Source: Collimonas fungivorans
Lineage (GTDB): Bacteria > Pseudomonadota > Gammaproteobacteria > Burkholderiales > Burkholderiaceae_D
Assembly (NCBI RefSeq): GCF_001584145.1
Contig: NZ_CP013232.1
Location: forward strand, 2,790,001 to 2,854,000
Direction of reading: 5' to 3'
DNA: 64,000 nt
Positions 45,354 through 54,167 of this stretch are shown here, piece by piece. The notes under the pieces are model-generated. The model had not been told where the DNA came from. It did not search any database and worked only from the letters and a program-made list of their open reading frames with translations. Position numbers and translations under genes: made by a program. The stretch's first letter is position 1. Every line of letters starts with the position of its first letter.

Positions 45354-46805
45354 TTAGACCGGATAGTGCCGAGCCTCGTTCTGGATCGTGATCCAGCGCA
45401 AATCGGTAAATTCGGCAATCGATGCTTTGCTGCCGAAGCGTCCATAACCGCTGTTTTTTACGCCGCCGAAGGGCATTTGCGCCTCGTCGTGGACGGTGGG
45501 TCCGTTGATGTGGCAAATGCCGGATTGAATCTGTTTTGCGACGGCCAGCGCACGCGAGATGTCGCGGCTGAAGACAGCTGATGCAAGCCCGTATTCGCTG
45601 TCGTTGGCCAGTTGCACTGCTTCCTCGTCGCTGTCCACCCGCTGCACCGTCACTACCGGACCGAACGATTCCTCGCGATAGATCCGCATGTCTGGCGTAA
45701 CGCCGTCAACGATAGCGGGCTGCATGACAGCGCCTTCGTACCTGCAGCCGACCGGCAAGCGCGCACCCTTGGCGCTGGCATCTGCAACCAGTGCCGCCAC
45801 ACGCGCTACTGCGCCGGCGTCGATCATGGCGCCGAGTACGCTGGTTGCCGCAAGCGGATTGCCGGCGACCAGGGATTGCGCCTTGGCGGCGAGCTTGTCG
45901 ACGAACGCATCGGCAATCCGGCGATCCACGATCACACGCTCGGTCGACATGCAGATCTGGCCCTGGTTGAAAAATGCGCCAAATGCGATGGCGTTCACGG
46001 CAGCGTCGAGATCGGCGTCGGCCAGCACCAGCACAGCGGCCTTGCCGCCGAGTTCCAGCAACACCGGCTTCAGATGCTGCGCGGCGAGCTGGGCAACGAT
46101 GCGTCCCACATGCGTCGAACCCGTGAAATTTATGCGGCGCACATGGCGGTGTGCAATCAGTCTTTCGACAATCGCCGCTGCGTCCTCCGGTGCATTGGTC
46201 ACCACATTGACCACCCCCGCGCCGAGCCCGGCCTCAAGCAGGACCGCGCCGATCATCGCGTGTACCGCAGGGCATTGTTCCGACGCTTTCAATACAACCG
46301 TGTTGCCGCACGCCAGAGGCATCGCCAGCGCCCGTGTGCCAAGGATCACGGGCGCATTCCAGGGCGCGATTCCGAGCACCACGCCGCATGGCTGGCGCAG
46401 CGCAAACGCAAGATTGCCTGGCACGTCGGATGGAATCACGCTGCCGTCGATCTGGGTCGTCATCGACGCCGCCTCGCGCAGCATGTTGGCCGCCAGCATG
46501 ACGTTAAAGCCGTACCAGTTCGGCATCGCGCCAGTCTCGCTGACGCCGGCCGCGATGAAATCGCCAGTGCGTGCATCCATCAGGTCGGCGGCTTTGAGCA
46601 GCCGCTTGCGGCGCTCGGTCGGCGCCAGTGCAGCCCATGCCGGAAACGCTGCCTGGGCGGCTTCCACCGCCGCATCGGCATCCGCCAGGCTGGCAGCTGG
46701 CGCACGGGTGGCGATGGCGCCGCTCAACGGGTTACGCCGCTCGAAGGTACGGCCGTCGGCGGCTGGCAGCTCCTTGCCGCCGATCAGCATGCTGATTTCG
46801 TTCAT
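45354..46805 (-). CDS. vdh: Vanillin dehydrogenase
   Basis: A 483-residue NAD(P)-dependent aldehyde dehydrogenase starting MNEISMLIGGKELPAADGRT (AAAGGAGACCATCG upstream). 'LGIAPWNAPVILGTRALAMP', 'NFTGSTHVGRI', 'LELGGKAAVLVL' (base Glu) and 'NQGQICMSTERVIVD' (catalytic Cys) are present. Its position between ech and fcs identifies it as the enzyme oxidising vanillin (and 4-hydroxybenzaldehyde) to the acid. An ATG further upstream is ignored because it overlaps the ech end and lacks a ribosome-binding site. Confidence 0.88.
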   Translation of the reverse strand: MNEISMLIGGKELPAADGRTFERRNPLSGAIATRAPAASLADADAAVEAAQAAFPAWAALAPTERRKRLLKAADLMDARTGDFIAAGVSETGAMPNWYGFNVMLAANMLREAASMTTQIDGSVIPSDVPGNLAFALRQPCGVVLGIAPWNAPVILGTRALAMPLACGNTVVLKASEQCPAVHAMIGAVLLEAGLGAGVVNVVTNAPEDAAAIVERLIAHRHVRRINFTGSTHVGRIVAQLAAQHLKPVLLELGGKAAVLVLADADLDAAVNAIAFGAFFNQGQICMSTERVIVDRRIADAFVDKLAAKAQSLVAGNPLAATSVLGAMIDAGAVARVAALVADASAKGARLPVGCRYEGAVMQPAIVDGVTPDMRIYREESFGPVVTVQRVDSDEEAVQLANDSEYGLASAVFSRDISRALAVAKQIQSGICHINGPTVHDEAQMPFGGVKNSGYGRFGSKASIAEFTDLRWITIQNEARHYPV

Positions 46806-46845
46806 TCGATGGTCTCCTTTATAGTTATCGGACAGCGCCGTCGAT

Positions 46846-47676
46846 TCAACGCTTATAGGCTTGCAGGCCGGGCTTGATCGCCTTGTCGTCGAGGAACTGC
46901 TTGAGGCCTTGTTCACGGCCTTGTTCGGGATCGCGCAACTGGGCCTGGTCGAGCTTCGCATACAGATAGTCTTCCGATTGCTCCCAGGTCAGTTCACGCG
47001 AACGCTTGAATCCATGTTTGGCGGCACGCAATACGACCGGGTTTTTTTCGAGCAGCTTGGCCGCCAGTGCGATGGTTTCGGCGCGCAGCTGCGCCAGCGG
47101 CACGCTCTTGTTGACCAGGCCCATGTCGGCCGCTTCGGCGCCGGTAAACGTGTCGCCCGTCATGATGAAATGCAACGCGCGCCGATGGCCTACCGTGTCC
47201 GCCATCGCCTTGCTCACCAGGTTGCCAGGCGGTATGCCCCAGTTGATCTCCGACAGGCCGAACACGGCTTCGTCGGCAGCAAGCGCCAGGTCGCATGCCA
47301 CCAGCGGCGAGAATCCACCGCCGAAACACCAGCCGTTGACCATCGCGATGGTAGGTTTTGCATACATGCGCAGGCGCCGCCATTGCCATTCCGAAGCGTC
47401 GCGACGGATTTTTTCCTGCAGAATCTCGGGGCCACCGTCGACTTCACGGAAATATTCTTTCAGGTCCATGCCTGCAGTCCAGGCGGCGCCATTACCGGTC
47501 AGCACCAGCACCTTGGCGGCGTTGTCGAGTTCGATGGCGTCGAGCACCTGCAGCATTTCGCTGTTGAGCGTAGGGCTCATTGCATTGCGTTTCTCTGGGC
47601 GGTTGAACATTACCCATGCGATGCCGTGCTCGACCTTCACCTCTACTGTTTTCCAACGACCTTGGTAAGCGCTCAT
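46846..47676 (-). CDS. ech: Hydroxycinnamoyl-CoA hydratase-lyase (feruloyl-CoA to vanillin)
   Basis: A 276-residue crotonase-family enzyme starting MSAYQGRWKTVEVKVEHGIA (AAGGAACTAGAT upstream). Met70, Tyr75, Glu143 and Trp146 ('AGMDLKEYF', 'LSEINWGIPPG') fall at the numbers known for the Pseudomonas HCHL active site, and 'NGWCFGGGFSPL' forms the oxyanion region. It hydrates feruloyl-CoA and splits it to vanillin and acetyl-CoA. First gene of the putative ech-vdh-fcs-transporter-porin operon; a palindromic operator lies 76-94 bp upstream. Confidence 0.93.
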   Translation of the reverse strand: MSAYQGRWKTVEVKVEHGIAWVMFNRPEKRNAMSPTLNSEMLQVLDAIELDNAAKVLVLTGNGAAWTAGMDLKEYFREVDGGPEILQEKIRRDASEWQWRRLRMYAKPTIAMVNGWCFGGGFSPLVACDLALAADEAVFGLSEINWGIPPGNLVSKAMADTVGHRRALHFIMTGDTFTGAEAADMGLVNKSVPLAQLRAETIALAAKLLEKNPVVLRAAKHGFKRSRELTWEQSEDYLYAKLDQAQLRDPEQGREQGLKQFLDDKAIKPGLQAYKR

Positions 47677-47751
47677 ATCTAGTTCCTTATGAATATCACA
47701 AAAAAAAACTGGCGATGCCGGTTGCCGATCACCATCCTTGGAATTCACTTT

Positions 47752-47770
47752 ATATCAGGTAGCCTGATAT
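47752..47770. promoter_or_regulatory. Palindromic operator upstream of ech
   Basis: ATATCAGG TAG CCTGATAT: two perfect 8-bp arms with a 3-bp centre, between the MarR gene and ech. MarR regulators bind symmetric sites of about this length, and the hydroxycinnamate MarR repressors are relieved by cinnamoyl-CoA thioesters. This is the most likely site for the MarR protein encoded 57 bp further upstream. Confidence 0.75.
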
Positions 47771-47826
47771 GTCAAACACGATTAAGTCGATAAAACAAAA
47801 AAACTTTTAAAAGAAAACGGGGAGTA

Positions 47827-48297
47827 TCAGGCGCGCAGGTTGCGCACGAACAGCTCGAGGTAACTCTGCACGGAGCTCGCTACGTCCGGCGCCATGCCGG
47901 CAAGCATCTGGCCTTCGATCACGCTTACCGCTTGCTCGCATTGGCGCAGGATTGCGCGGCCCTCATCGGTAAGCTGGAGCAAGACGATGCGCCCGTGGGT
48001 CGGATCAGGTTCCTTGGTAATCCAGCCTCGTGTCGCCATGGCGTTCATGACTTCGTTGGCTGATTGCGGCGTGATCAAGGAACGTTCCGCCAGCTGGGCA
48101 TTCGATGCCTGGCCGCCTGCATCCAGAACCGACATGACGGTGAATTGCCCGATGGTCAGGCCGAGCGGGGCAAGTGCTTCGGATATCCGGCGCCGGATGA
48201 TCCGGTCAAGGCTGCCGATGACATAAGCCAGCCGCAGCTTGGGATGGGGTTTGCGCGCAGTGGCATCTTTCGGAGCTGGCTTGGGTTTTCTGGTCAT
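47827..48297 (-). CDS. MarR-family regulator of hydroxycinnamate catabolism
   Basis: A 156-residue MarR protein: 'YVIGSLDRIIRRRISEALAP', 'LTIGQFTVMSVLD', winged helix 'SNAQLAERSLITPQSANEVM' and 'DPTHGRIVLLQLTDEGRAIL'. This form, with an Arg-rich first helix, matches the FerC/CouR-like repressors of ferulate or coumarate genes. It is upstream of ech on the same strand, with a palindromic operator in between. The likely effector is feruloyl-CoA, by analogy with that group. Confidence 0.85.
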   Translation of the reverse strand: MTRKPKPAPKDATARKPHPKLRLAYVIGSLDRIIRRRISEALAPLGLTIGQFTVMSVLDAGGQASNAQLAERSLITPQSANEVMNAMATRGWITKEPDPTHGRIVLLQLTDEGRAILRQCEQAVSVIEGQMLAGMAPDVASSVQSYLELFVRNLRA

Positions 48298-48580
48298 TAA
48301 TAAGGAAAATGAATCGGAAAATGAATCGGAAAAATGGTCAGAATTTGCCGAATCTTAACATGCAGATTCATATTGATACCCAGGCCATGCTGGTCTGGCA
48401 GGAAACCCTGTGATTATTTTCCATTAAGCTCAGTCGTCGATTCCAGCAGGTCACGTTATATTTTCATGGGAATAACGTAGTATACGTTTCAACCATAATT
48501 TCCCCAGTTGTGAAACCACTTGAAAAACCTGCCTTGATGCGTATTCATACCGTAGCCGAGCCTCAATTCTCATTGCCTCC

Positions 48581-49498
48581 ATGTTTATAAGACAACTCAA
48601 ATACCTGGTCACGTTGGCAGACGTAGGACATTTTTCGCGCGCTGCAGAAGCGTGTCATGTGTCACAGCCGGCCCTTTCCAATGCCATCCGCAACCTCGAA
48701 AAGGAACTTGACCTCAGCCTGGTGCGCCGCGGCAGGAATTATGAAGGCTTGACGACAGAAGGCGAACGGGTTGTCGGCTGGGCCCAGCAGATGCTGTCGA
48801 GTTACGACGCCATGCGCCAGGAGACGGTCGATGCGCATAAAAACCTGTCCGGGACATTGCGTATCGGCGCCATCCCTACCACCATGCCAGTCGTCCCTCT
48901 GCTGACCCAATCCTGCCAGGAGAGCTACGACCAGATCAAAGTCACGGTCCTGTCCTTGCCTTCCGATGAAATTGCGCGCCGCCTGGATACCTGCGACATC
49001 GATATAGGCCTGACTTTCATGGACGATAAATCGATGGACGGCTTCCAGGTTTATCCTTTGTTTGTTGAGCGCTACGTACTTGCAGTGCGCGACAATTCCG
49101 TGCTGCAAGGCCGTAAATCGTTGACCTGGGCCGAGGCGGCAGAACTGCCCTTGTGCTTGCTGACTGCAAACATGCAAAGCCGCCGCATCGTCGATGCGGC
49201 CTTCCGGCGCGCAGGAGTTAGTCCGCGCATCCGCATGGAAAGCGATTCGATTTTCGCCCTGTATTCACAGCTGCGCTGCAGCGATTTTTGCGCCGTCGTG
49301 CCGCACAGCGTGCTGAGCCTGATCGAGTTGCGGCAGGAAATCACCGTGGTGCCGATCACCCCTGCACTCTCGCGCGACATCGGACTTGTAGTGCGCCGCC
49401 AGGATCCCTACTCGCCGGTCATCACGGCCGCACTGGAAATGGCGCTCAAGACGCCGCTCCAGGCGCGCTTCGACAGTTTGATAAGCGGCATGTATTAA
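48581..49498 (+). CDS. LysR-type regulator next to formate dehydrogenase
   Basis: A 305-residue LysR protein starting MFIRQLKYLVTLADVGHFSR with 'ACHVSQPALSNAIRNLEKEL' and 'LTTEGERVVGWAQQML'; effector domain 'GTLRIGAIPTTMPVVPLLTQ'. The sequence type is that of regulators flanking formate dehydrogenases. It precedes fdh by 111 bp on the same strand and presumably regulates it. The 283-bp region upstream, shared with the divergent MarR gene, holds a 12-bp tandem repeat (48304-48327) and no gene. Confidence 0.85.
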   Translation: MFIRQLKYLVTLADVGHFSRAAEACHVSQPALSNAIRNLEKELDLSLVRRGRNYEGLTTEGERVVGWAQQMLSSYDAMRQETVDAHKNLSGTLRIGAIPTTMPVVPLLTQSCQESYDQIKVTVLSLPSDEIARRLDTCDIDIGLTFMDDKSMDGFQVYPLFVERYVLAVRDNSVLQGRKSLTWAEAAELPLCLLTANMQSRRIVDAAFRRAGVSPRIRMESDSIFALYSQLRCSDFCAVVPHSVLSLIELRQEITVVPITPALSRDIGLVVRRQDPYSPVITAALEMALKTPLQARFDSLISGMY

Positions 49499-49609
49499 AC
49501 GATTGCTTTACGGTATTGGATCGTTGACGCCTAACCGCCCAGAATCCTCCCTGTCCCTTTGCTTAAAGACCAGCAACGGCAACGACATAAACCTACCAGG
49601 AGGATTCAA

Positions 49610-50812
49610 ATGGCAAAAATTGTCTGTGTTCTGTATGACGACCCGGTCACCGGCTATCCGAAAACCTACGCCCGCGACGACCTGCCGCAGCCGGAGCGCT
49701 ATCCGGATGGGCAAACCCTGCCCACGCCGAAAGCCATCGATTTCAAGCCTGGCGCATTGCTGGGAAGCGTCTCGGGCGAATTAGGCCTGCGCAAATATCT
49801 CGAAGCCCAGGGCCACCAGCTGGTAGTCACTTCCAGCAAAGATGGCGATAACAGCGTCCTCGACCGCGAACTGCCGGATGCCGAGATTGTCATTTCGCAG
49901 CCGTTCTGGCCGGCGTACATGACTGCCGAACGCATCGCCAAGGCGAAAAAACTGAAAATGATCGTCACCGCCGGCATAGGTTCGGATCACACCGACCTGC
50001 AAGCTGCGATGGAACGCAACATCACTGTCGCCGAAGTGACCTACTGCAACAGCCACAGCGTAGCCGAGCACGTGGTCATGATGATACTGGCCCAGGTACG
50101 CAATTACATCCCGTCCTATAACTGGGTGGTCAAGGGCGGCTGGAATATCGCGGATTGCGTGGCGCGCTCCTATGACCTCGAAGCCATGAATGTCGGCACG
50201 GTCGCCGCCGGCCGCATCGGCTTGCGGGTCTTGCGCCTGCTCAAGCCGTTCGACGTCAAGCTGCATTACCTGGACCGCCACCGCCTGCCTGAGGCCGTGG
50301 AAAAAGAGTTAAACCTGACTTATCACTCCAACCTGGAAAGCCTCAGCAAGGTATGCGACGTCATCACGCTCAACTGCCCGCTGCATCCGGAAACGGAGCA
50401 TATGATCAATGAGAAGTCGCTGAAGAATTTCAAGCGCGGCGCCTATCTGATCAACACCGCACGCGGCAAGCTGTGCGACCGCGACGCCATCGTCGGCGCA
50501 CTGGAGAGCGGGCAACTGGCTGGTTATGCCGGCGACGTCTGGTTCCCGCAGCCGCCTCCGAACGACCATCCATGGCGGACCATGCCGCACCATGGCATGA
50601 CGCCGCACATCTCGGGCACCAGCCTTTCGGCGCAGACACGCTACGCGGCGGGTACCAGGGAGATCCTGGAGTGCTACTTCGAAAGCCGGCCGATCCGCGA
50701 CGAATATCTGATCGTACAAGGCGGCCAGCTGGCAGGTGTCGGCGCGCATTCCTACAGCAAGGGCAACGCCACCTCCGGTTCCGAAGAGGCAAGCCGTTTC
50801 AAGAAAGCCTAA
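49610..50812 (+). CDS. fdh: NAD-dependent formate dehydrogenase
   Basis: A 400-residue D-2-hydroxyacid dehydrogenase-family enzyme with the long N-terminus of bacterial FDH ('GYPKTYARDDLPQPERYPDG', 'GALLGSVSGELGLRKYLEAQ'). 'GTVAAGRIGLRVLRLL' binds NAD, with Asp in 'HYLDRHRLP' selecting NAD over NADP. Active-site residues are seen in 'TYCNSHSVAEH' (Asn), 'NTARGKLCDRDA' (Arg) and 'MTPHISGTS' (His). It oxidises formate to CO2. AGGAGGATTCAA precedes the ATG. Next to the ferulate cluster it could remove formate from vanillate O-demethylation. Confidence 0.93.
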   Translation: MAKIVCVLYDDPVTGYPKTYARDDLPQPERYPDGQTLPTPKAIDFKPGALLGSVSGELGLRKYLEAQGHQLVVTSSKDGDNSVLDRELPDAEIVISQPFWPAYMTAERIAKAKKLKMIVTAGIGSDHTDLQAAMERNITVAEVTYCNSHSVAEHVVMMILAQVRNYIPSYNWVVKGGWNIADCVARSYDLEAMNVGTVAAGRIGLRVLRLLKPFDVKLHYLDRHRLPEAVEKELNLTYHSNLESLSKVCDVITLNCPLHPETEHMINEKSLKNFKRGAYLINTARGKLCDRDAIVGALESGQLAGYAGDVWFPQPPPNDHPWRTMPHHGMTPHISGTSLSAQTRYAAGTREILECYFESRPIRDEYLIVQGGQLAGVGAHSYSKGNATSGSEEASRFKKA

Positions 50813-50816
50813 CCCG

Positions 50817-50846
50817 GCAGCTGGCCTGGCAATCCAGGCCAGCTGC
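50817..50846. terminator. 13-bp perfect hairpin after fdh
   Basis: GCAGCTGGCCTGG, loop CAAT, CCAGGCCAGCTGC, starting 5 bp after the fdh stop. There is no T-run, so it may end transcription only partly or protect the fdh mRNA 3' end, with read-through to the HPP gene 22 bp downstream. Confidence 0.6.
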
Positions 50847-50867
50847 AATTCCGTGCATGGGAATCCG

Positions 50868-51380
50868 ATGAGCAATCTCCAGGAACAAACTCAACTTGGC
50901 AGGCCGCGCACGGCTGCCGCACCTTATAAACAGGCGCTGCTTGGTTTTTCCGGCGGCTTCTGTGCGATCGGCCTGCTAGGGCTGCTTGGACACCTGTCTG
51001 GCGCACCGCTGCTGATTGCGCCGTTCGGAGCGTCCAGCGTGCTGCTGTTTGCAGCTCCCGAAAGCCCGTTCGCCCTGCCCCGCAACCTGGTTCTTGGCCA
51101 CCTGATCGCGACCTTGGTCGGATTATGCGTTTTCATGCTGGCAGGCAGCGGCCTCTGGCAAATGGCTTTGTCGGTCGGCCTGGCCATAGGGCTGATGCAG
51201 ATAACACGCAGCGTACACCCGCCGGCTGGCGCCGATCCCCTGGTGATCATGCTAAGCGGGACGGCGACACCGATGTTCCTGCTTTTTCCAGTATTGATCG
51301 GCGTGCTGCTGTTGCTGGCGATCGCGCTGGCGTTCAACAATTTCTTCCATGACCGGCGCTGGCCGGCGCGCTGGCGCTAG
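50868..51380 (+). CDS. HPP-family integral membrane protein
   Basis: A 170-residue protein with four to five membrane spans ('GFCAIGLLGLLGHLSGAPLL', 'LVLGHLIATLVGLCVFMLAG', 'FLLFPVLIGVLLLLAIALAF') and the defining 'SVHPPAGADPL' motif; 'IAPFGASSVLLFAAPESPFA' is also typical. HPP proteins are of uncertain role, some plant members transport nitrite. It lies 55 bp after fdh and ends in a terminator, so it may be co-transcribed with fdh. Confidence 0.85.
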   Translation: MSNLQEQTQLGRPRTAAAPYKQALLGFSGGFCAIGLLGLLGHLSGAPLLIAPFGASSVLLFAAPESPFALPRNLVLGHLIATLVGLCVFMLAGSGLWQMALSVGLAIGLMQITRSVHPPAGADPLVIMLSGTATPMFLLFPVLIGVLLLLAIALAFNNFFHDRRWPARWR

Positions 51381-51397
51381 AAAAAAACAAAAAGCCG

Positions 51398-51422
51398 GGC
51401 GCCATACTGCGGCGCCTATTTT
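51398..51422 (+). terminator. Intrinsic terminator after the HPP gene
   Basis: GGCGCC (51398-51403) and GGCGCC (51411-51416) form a 6-bp stem with a 7-base loop, preceded by an A-rich run and followed by TATTTT. Located 18 bp after the HPP stop. Confidence 0.7.
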
Positions 51423-51452
51423 GAATGACCAAATTGTCATTCATTTGTAATG
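51423..51452. promoter_or_regulatory. Candidate response-regulator box upstream of dipZ-msrB
   Basis: GAATGAC (51423-51429), GTCATTC (51436-51442) and CATTTGTAATG (51442-51452) form linked inverted and direct half-sites. The CATT...TTGTAATG portion resembles boxes recognised by CusR/HprR-type regulators, which in E. coli control periplasmic methionine sulfoxide repair. It is about 214 bp before the dipZ start and overlaps the preceding terminator. Assignment is tentative. Confidence 0.4.
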
Positions 51453-51665
51453 CTTTTGCCCTCCCTCCTGCCCTACTCTGGATTCCTGGAGTTCCTCGGT
51501 GCAATTATCCGGTCCGACAAGCCAATGTCGCGTGTCACTCGTCGCAGCATATTATTGTAATGACTTGGCGAAACCGGCGACTAATCGATTGTAGCTCCAG
51601 GAAACACGGAAAGACTGCGTTGCTGCAGCTGACACGATGCCAATTGCATTGATAACGGAGAAAAA

Positions 51666-53426
51666 ATGATCTTGTTTTTGCTGGTATTCCTGGGCGGAGT
51701 GCTGACCATTCTCAGCCCCTGCATCTTGCCGGTTTTACCTTTTGTGTTTGCCCGCGCAGAACAGCCATTCCTGCGGTCTGGACTGCCGATGCTGGTCGGC
51801 ATGGCCGCAACCTTCGCCGGCATCGCTTCGCTGGCGGCGGTAGGCGGCGCCTGGGCTGTGCATATCAATCAATATGGTCGCGTGCTGGCGCTCATCATGC
51901 TTGCAGCATTCGCGTTGACGCTGTTGTCCAAGCGCCTGGCCGATATCGTTGCAAAACCATTCGTCTCGCTGGGAAATCGCCTGGTGCAAGGTGCATCGGA
52001 TAACCAGGGCGGTTCCGGCGCGGTGCGGGCGTTCTTGCTGGGTATTGCCACTGGCCTGTTATGGGCGCCTTGCGCCGGGCCTATCCTGGGGCTGGTGCTC
52101 ACCGGCGCGGCCATTTCCGGGCCGAACACGCACACCTCGCTATTGTTGTTTGCCTATGCGGCCGGTGCGGCAACGTCGCTTGGCGCGGCATTGCTGATTG
52201 GCGGCCGTGTCTTCACGCTGATGAAAAAATCCCTGGGCGCGGGCGAATGGATCCGGCGCGGCCTGGGCGTGGCAATCCTGTTTGCTGTTGTGGCCATTGC
52301 CGCCGGCTGGGACACCGATGTGCTGACGCGCTTGTCGCTCAACAGCACCAATCGCCTGGAACAATCGCTGATAGAGCGGATTAAGCCGGCGCCTGCCGAC
52401 GGGACTCCCGTCGCAATGAGCGGCGGCAACGCCATGATGAGCAGCGCAGGCGCACATCCGAGCGTTGAAGGCCAGTTCCCGTCGTTGGCTGGCGCCACCG
52501 CGTGGATCAACTCGGCGCCGCTGACACCAGAAGCATTGCGCGGGAAAGTCGTCCTGGTCGATTTTTGGACTTATTCCTGCATCAATTGCCTGCGCTCGCT
52601 TCCTTACGTCAAAGCCTGGAGCGAGAAATACAAAGACTATGGCCTGGTCGTGCTAGGCGTTCACGCTCCCGAATTTGCCTTTGAAAAAGACCTGAAGAAT
52701 GTGCAGCGCGCGGCCCAAGAAATGAAAATCGGCTATGCCGTCGCGCTGGATAACAATTTCAGTATCTGGCAGTCCTTCAATAACCAGTATTGGCCAGCAC
52801 ATTATTTTATCGACGCGCAGGGCCGGATCCGAGGCCATCATTTTGGCGAAGGCAACTATGACGAATCGGAAATGCTGATCCGCCAGCTTCTGGTTGATGC
52901 CGGAGCAAAGAACCTCCCTGCGCCGGGTGCATCGATCACTGCCGGCGGCGTGCAAGCCGCAGCCGACAGCGAACATATGCAGTCGCCGGAGACCTACCTG
53001 GGTTATGAGCGTGCCGACAATTTCGCCGCGGCGCCGGAGCTGCAGCCGAATCGTGTGGCCGAATACCGCTTGCCCAAGTCCTTGGCGCTGAATCAATGGG
53101 GGCTGGACGGCAAGTGACAAGTCGACAAAGAGAAAGCCACGCTAGCCGCCGCGACCGGCAAGATCTCTTTCCGCTTTTATGCACGTGACCTGCATCTGGT
53201 GATTGGCCCCGGAGCCGATGGCAAGCCAGTGCGGTTTCGCGTCACGCTTGACGGCCAGCCGCCTATGCAGTCGCACGGCGCTGACATCGGTGACAACGGC
53301 GACGGCACAGTCAGCGAACAACGGCTATATCAGCTGATCAGGCAAACAGGCAATGTCGGCGAGCACACCTTTTCTATTGAATTCCTCGATGGCGGCGCGC
53401 AGGCGTTCGCATTCACTTTCGGATAG
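51666..53426 (+). pseudogene. dipZ: DipZ-type CcdA/thioredoxin membrane protein, interrupted by an in-frame TGA
   Basis: The first 483 codons encode a CcdA-like membrane domain (Cys in 'TILSPCILPVLPF' and 'LLWAPCAGPILGL') and a periplasmic thioredoxin domain ('VDFWTYSCINCLRSLPYV'). After 'NQWGLDGK' a TGA (53115-53117) stands where homologues have Trp. The same frame then continues with QVDKEKATLAAATGKISFRF and 'VRFRVTLDGQPP' to 53426, the usual DipZ C-terminal beta domain. The full product would be 586 residues. It should shuttle reducing power to periplasmic partners such as the MsrB encoded 8 bp downstream. The truncated form keeps both redox domains. Confidence 0.85.
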
Positions 53427-53434
53427 GAGGCAAT

Positions 53435-54037
53435 ATGAATATCCCGGAAAACAAGGCAAAGGCCGGCGCAACCGCACCGGATGTCCAGCGCCGTATGTTC
53501 ATGAAAATCGGCTTGGGCGCCGTCGCGGTCAGCAGTTTGCTGGGGCGAGCCGTAGCTGCGCCGCTGGCAGCTGCAAACCCGGGCACCGACGTGACCATCG
53601 ATCTGTTTTCTCCCGCCGGCAAGCTGGACAAGACGGTCCGCGTCCCCAAACTGGTAAAGGCGGACGCCGACTGGCGCAAGCAGCTTTCCGAGATCGCCTA
53701 TCTGGTTGCGCGTCAGGCAGGAACGGAGCGGCCATTTACTGGCAAAGACTGGAATAACCACAAAGATGGCTTGTATCGTTGCATCTGCTGCGATACCGCG
53801 GTGTTCGATTCCAGGACCAAGTTCGAATCGGGCACCGGCTGGCCGAGTTTCTGGCAACCGATTTCGGCGGCTAACGTTGTCGGCGAAACCGACCGCAGTT
53901 TTGGCATGCAGCGTACGGCCGTATCTTGCCGCCTGTGCGATGCCCATCTGGGGCATGTATTTGACGATGGCCCCAAGCCGACTGGCCTACGCTATTGCAT
54001 GAACTCGGCAGCCATGCGATTTGCTGCCCGCGCATGA
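53435..54037 (+). CDS. msrB: Tat-exported methionine (R)-sulfoxide reductase MsrB
   Basis: A 200-residue protein. The N-terminus 'QRRMFMKIGLGAVAVSSLLG' is a Tat signal. The MsrB domain has zinc-binding pairs 'YRCICC' and 'SCRLCDAHLGHVF', the signature 'FESGTGWPSFWQPIS' and catalytic Cys in 'LRYCMNSAAMRF'. It reduces protein-bound methionine-R-sulfoxide in the periplasm and would be recharged by the DipZ thioredoxin domain. AGGAGGCAATATGA covers its start, and it lies 8 bp after the dipZ reading frame, so the pair is one operon. Confidence 0.92.
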   Translation: MNIPENKAKAGATAPDVQRRMFMKIGLGAVAVSSLLGRAVAAPLAAANPGTDVTIDLFSPAGKLDKTVRVPKLVKADADWRKQLSEIAYLVARQAGTERPFTGKDWNNHKDGLYRCICCDTAVFDSRTKFESGTGWPSFWQPISAANVVGETDRSFGMQRTAVSCRLCDAHLGHVFDDGPKPTGLRYCMNSAAMRFAARA

Positions 54038-54167
54038 AGCTGATGCATGTGCGGACTCGGAATAGTCTTTGATGCTTATCGTTCAAGCTCTGCCGCAAAT
54101 CGAGTAGCCTGCACGCGTGCTGGCACATATCGACAGCTTCATCCGCGAGCTGGACTCGACCGGCTGA

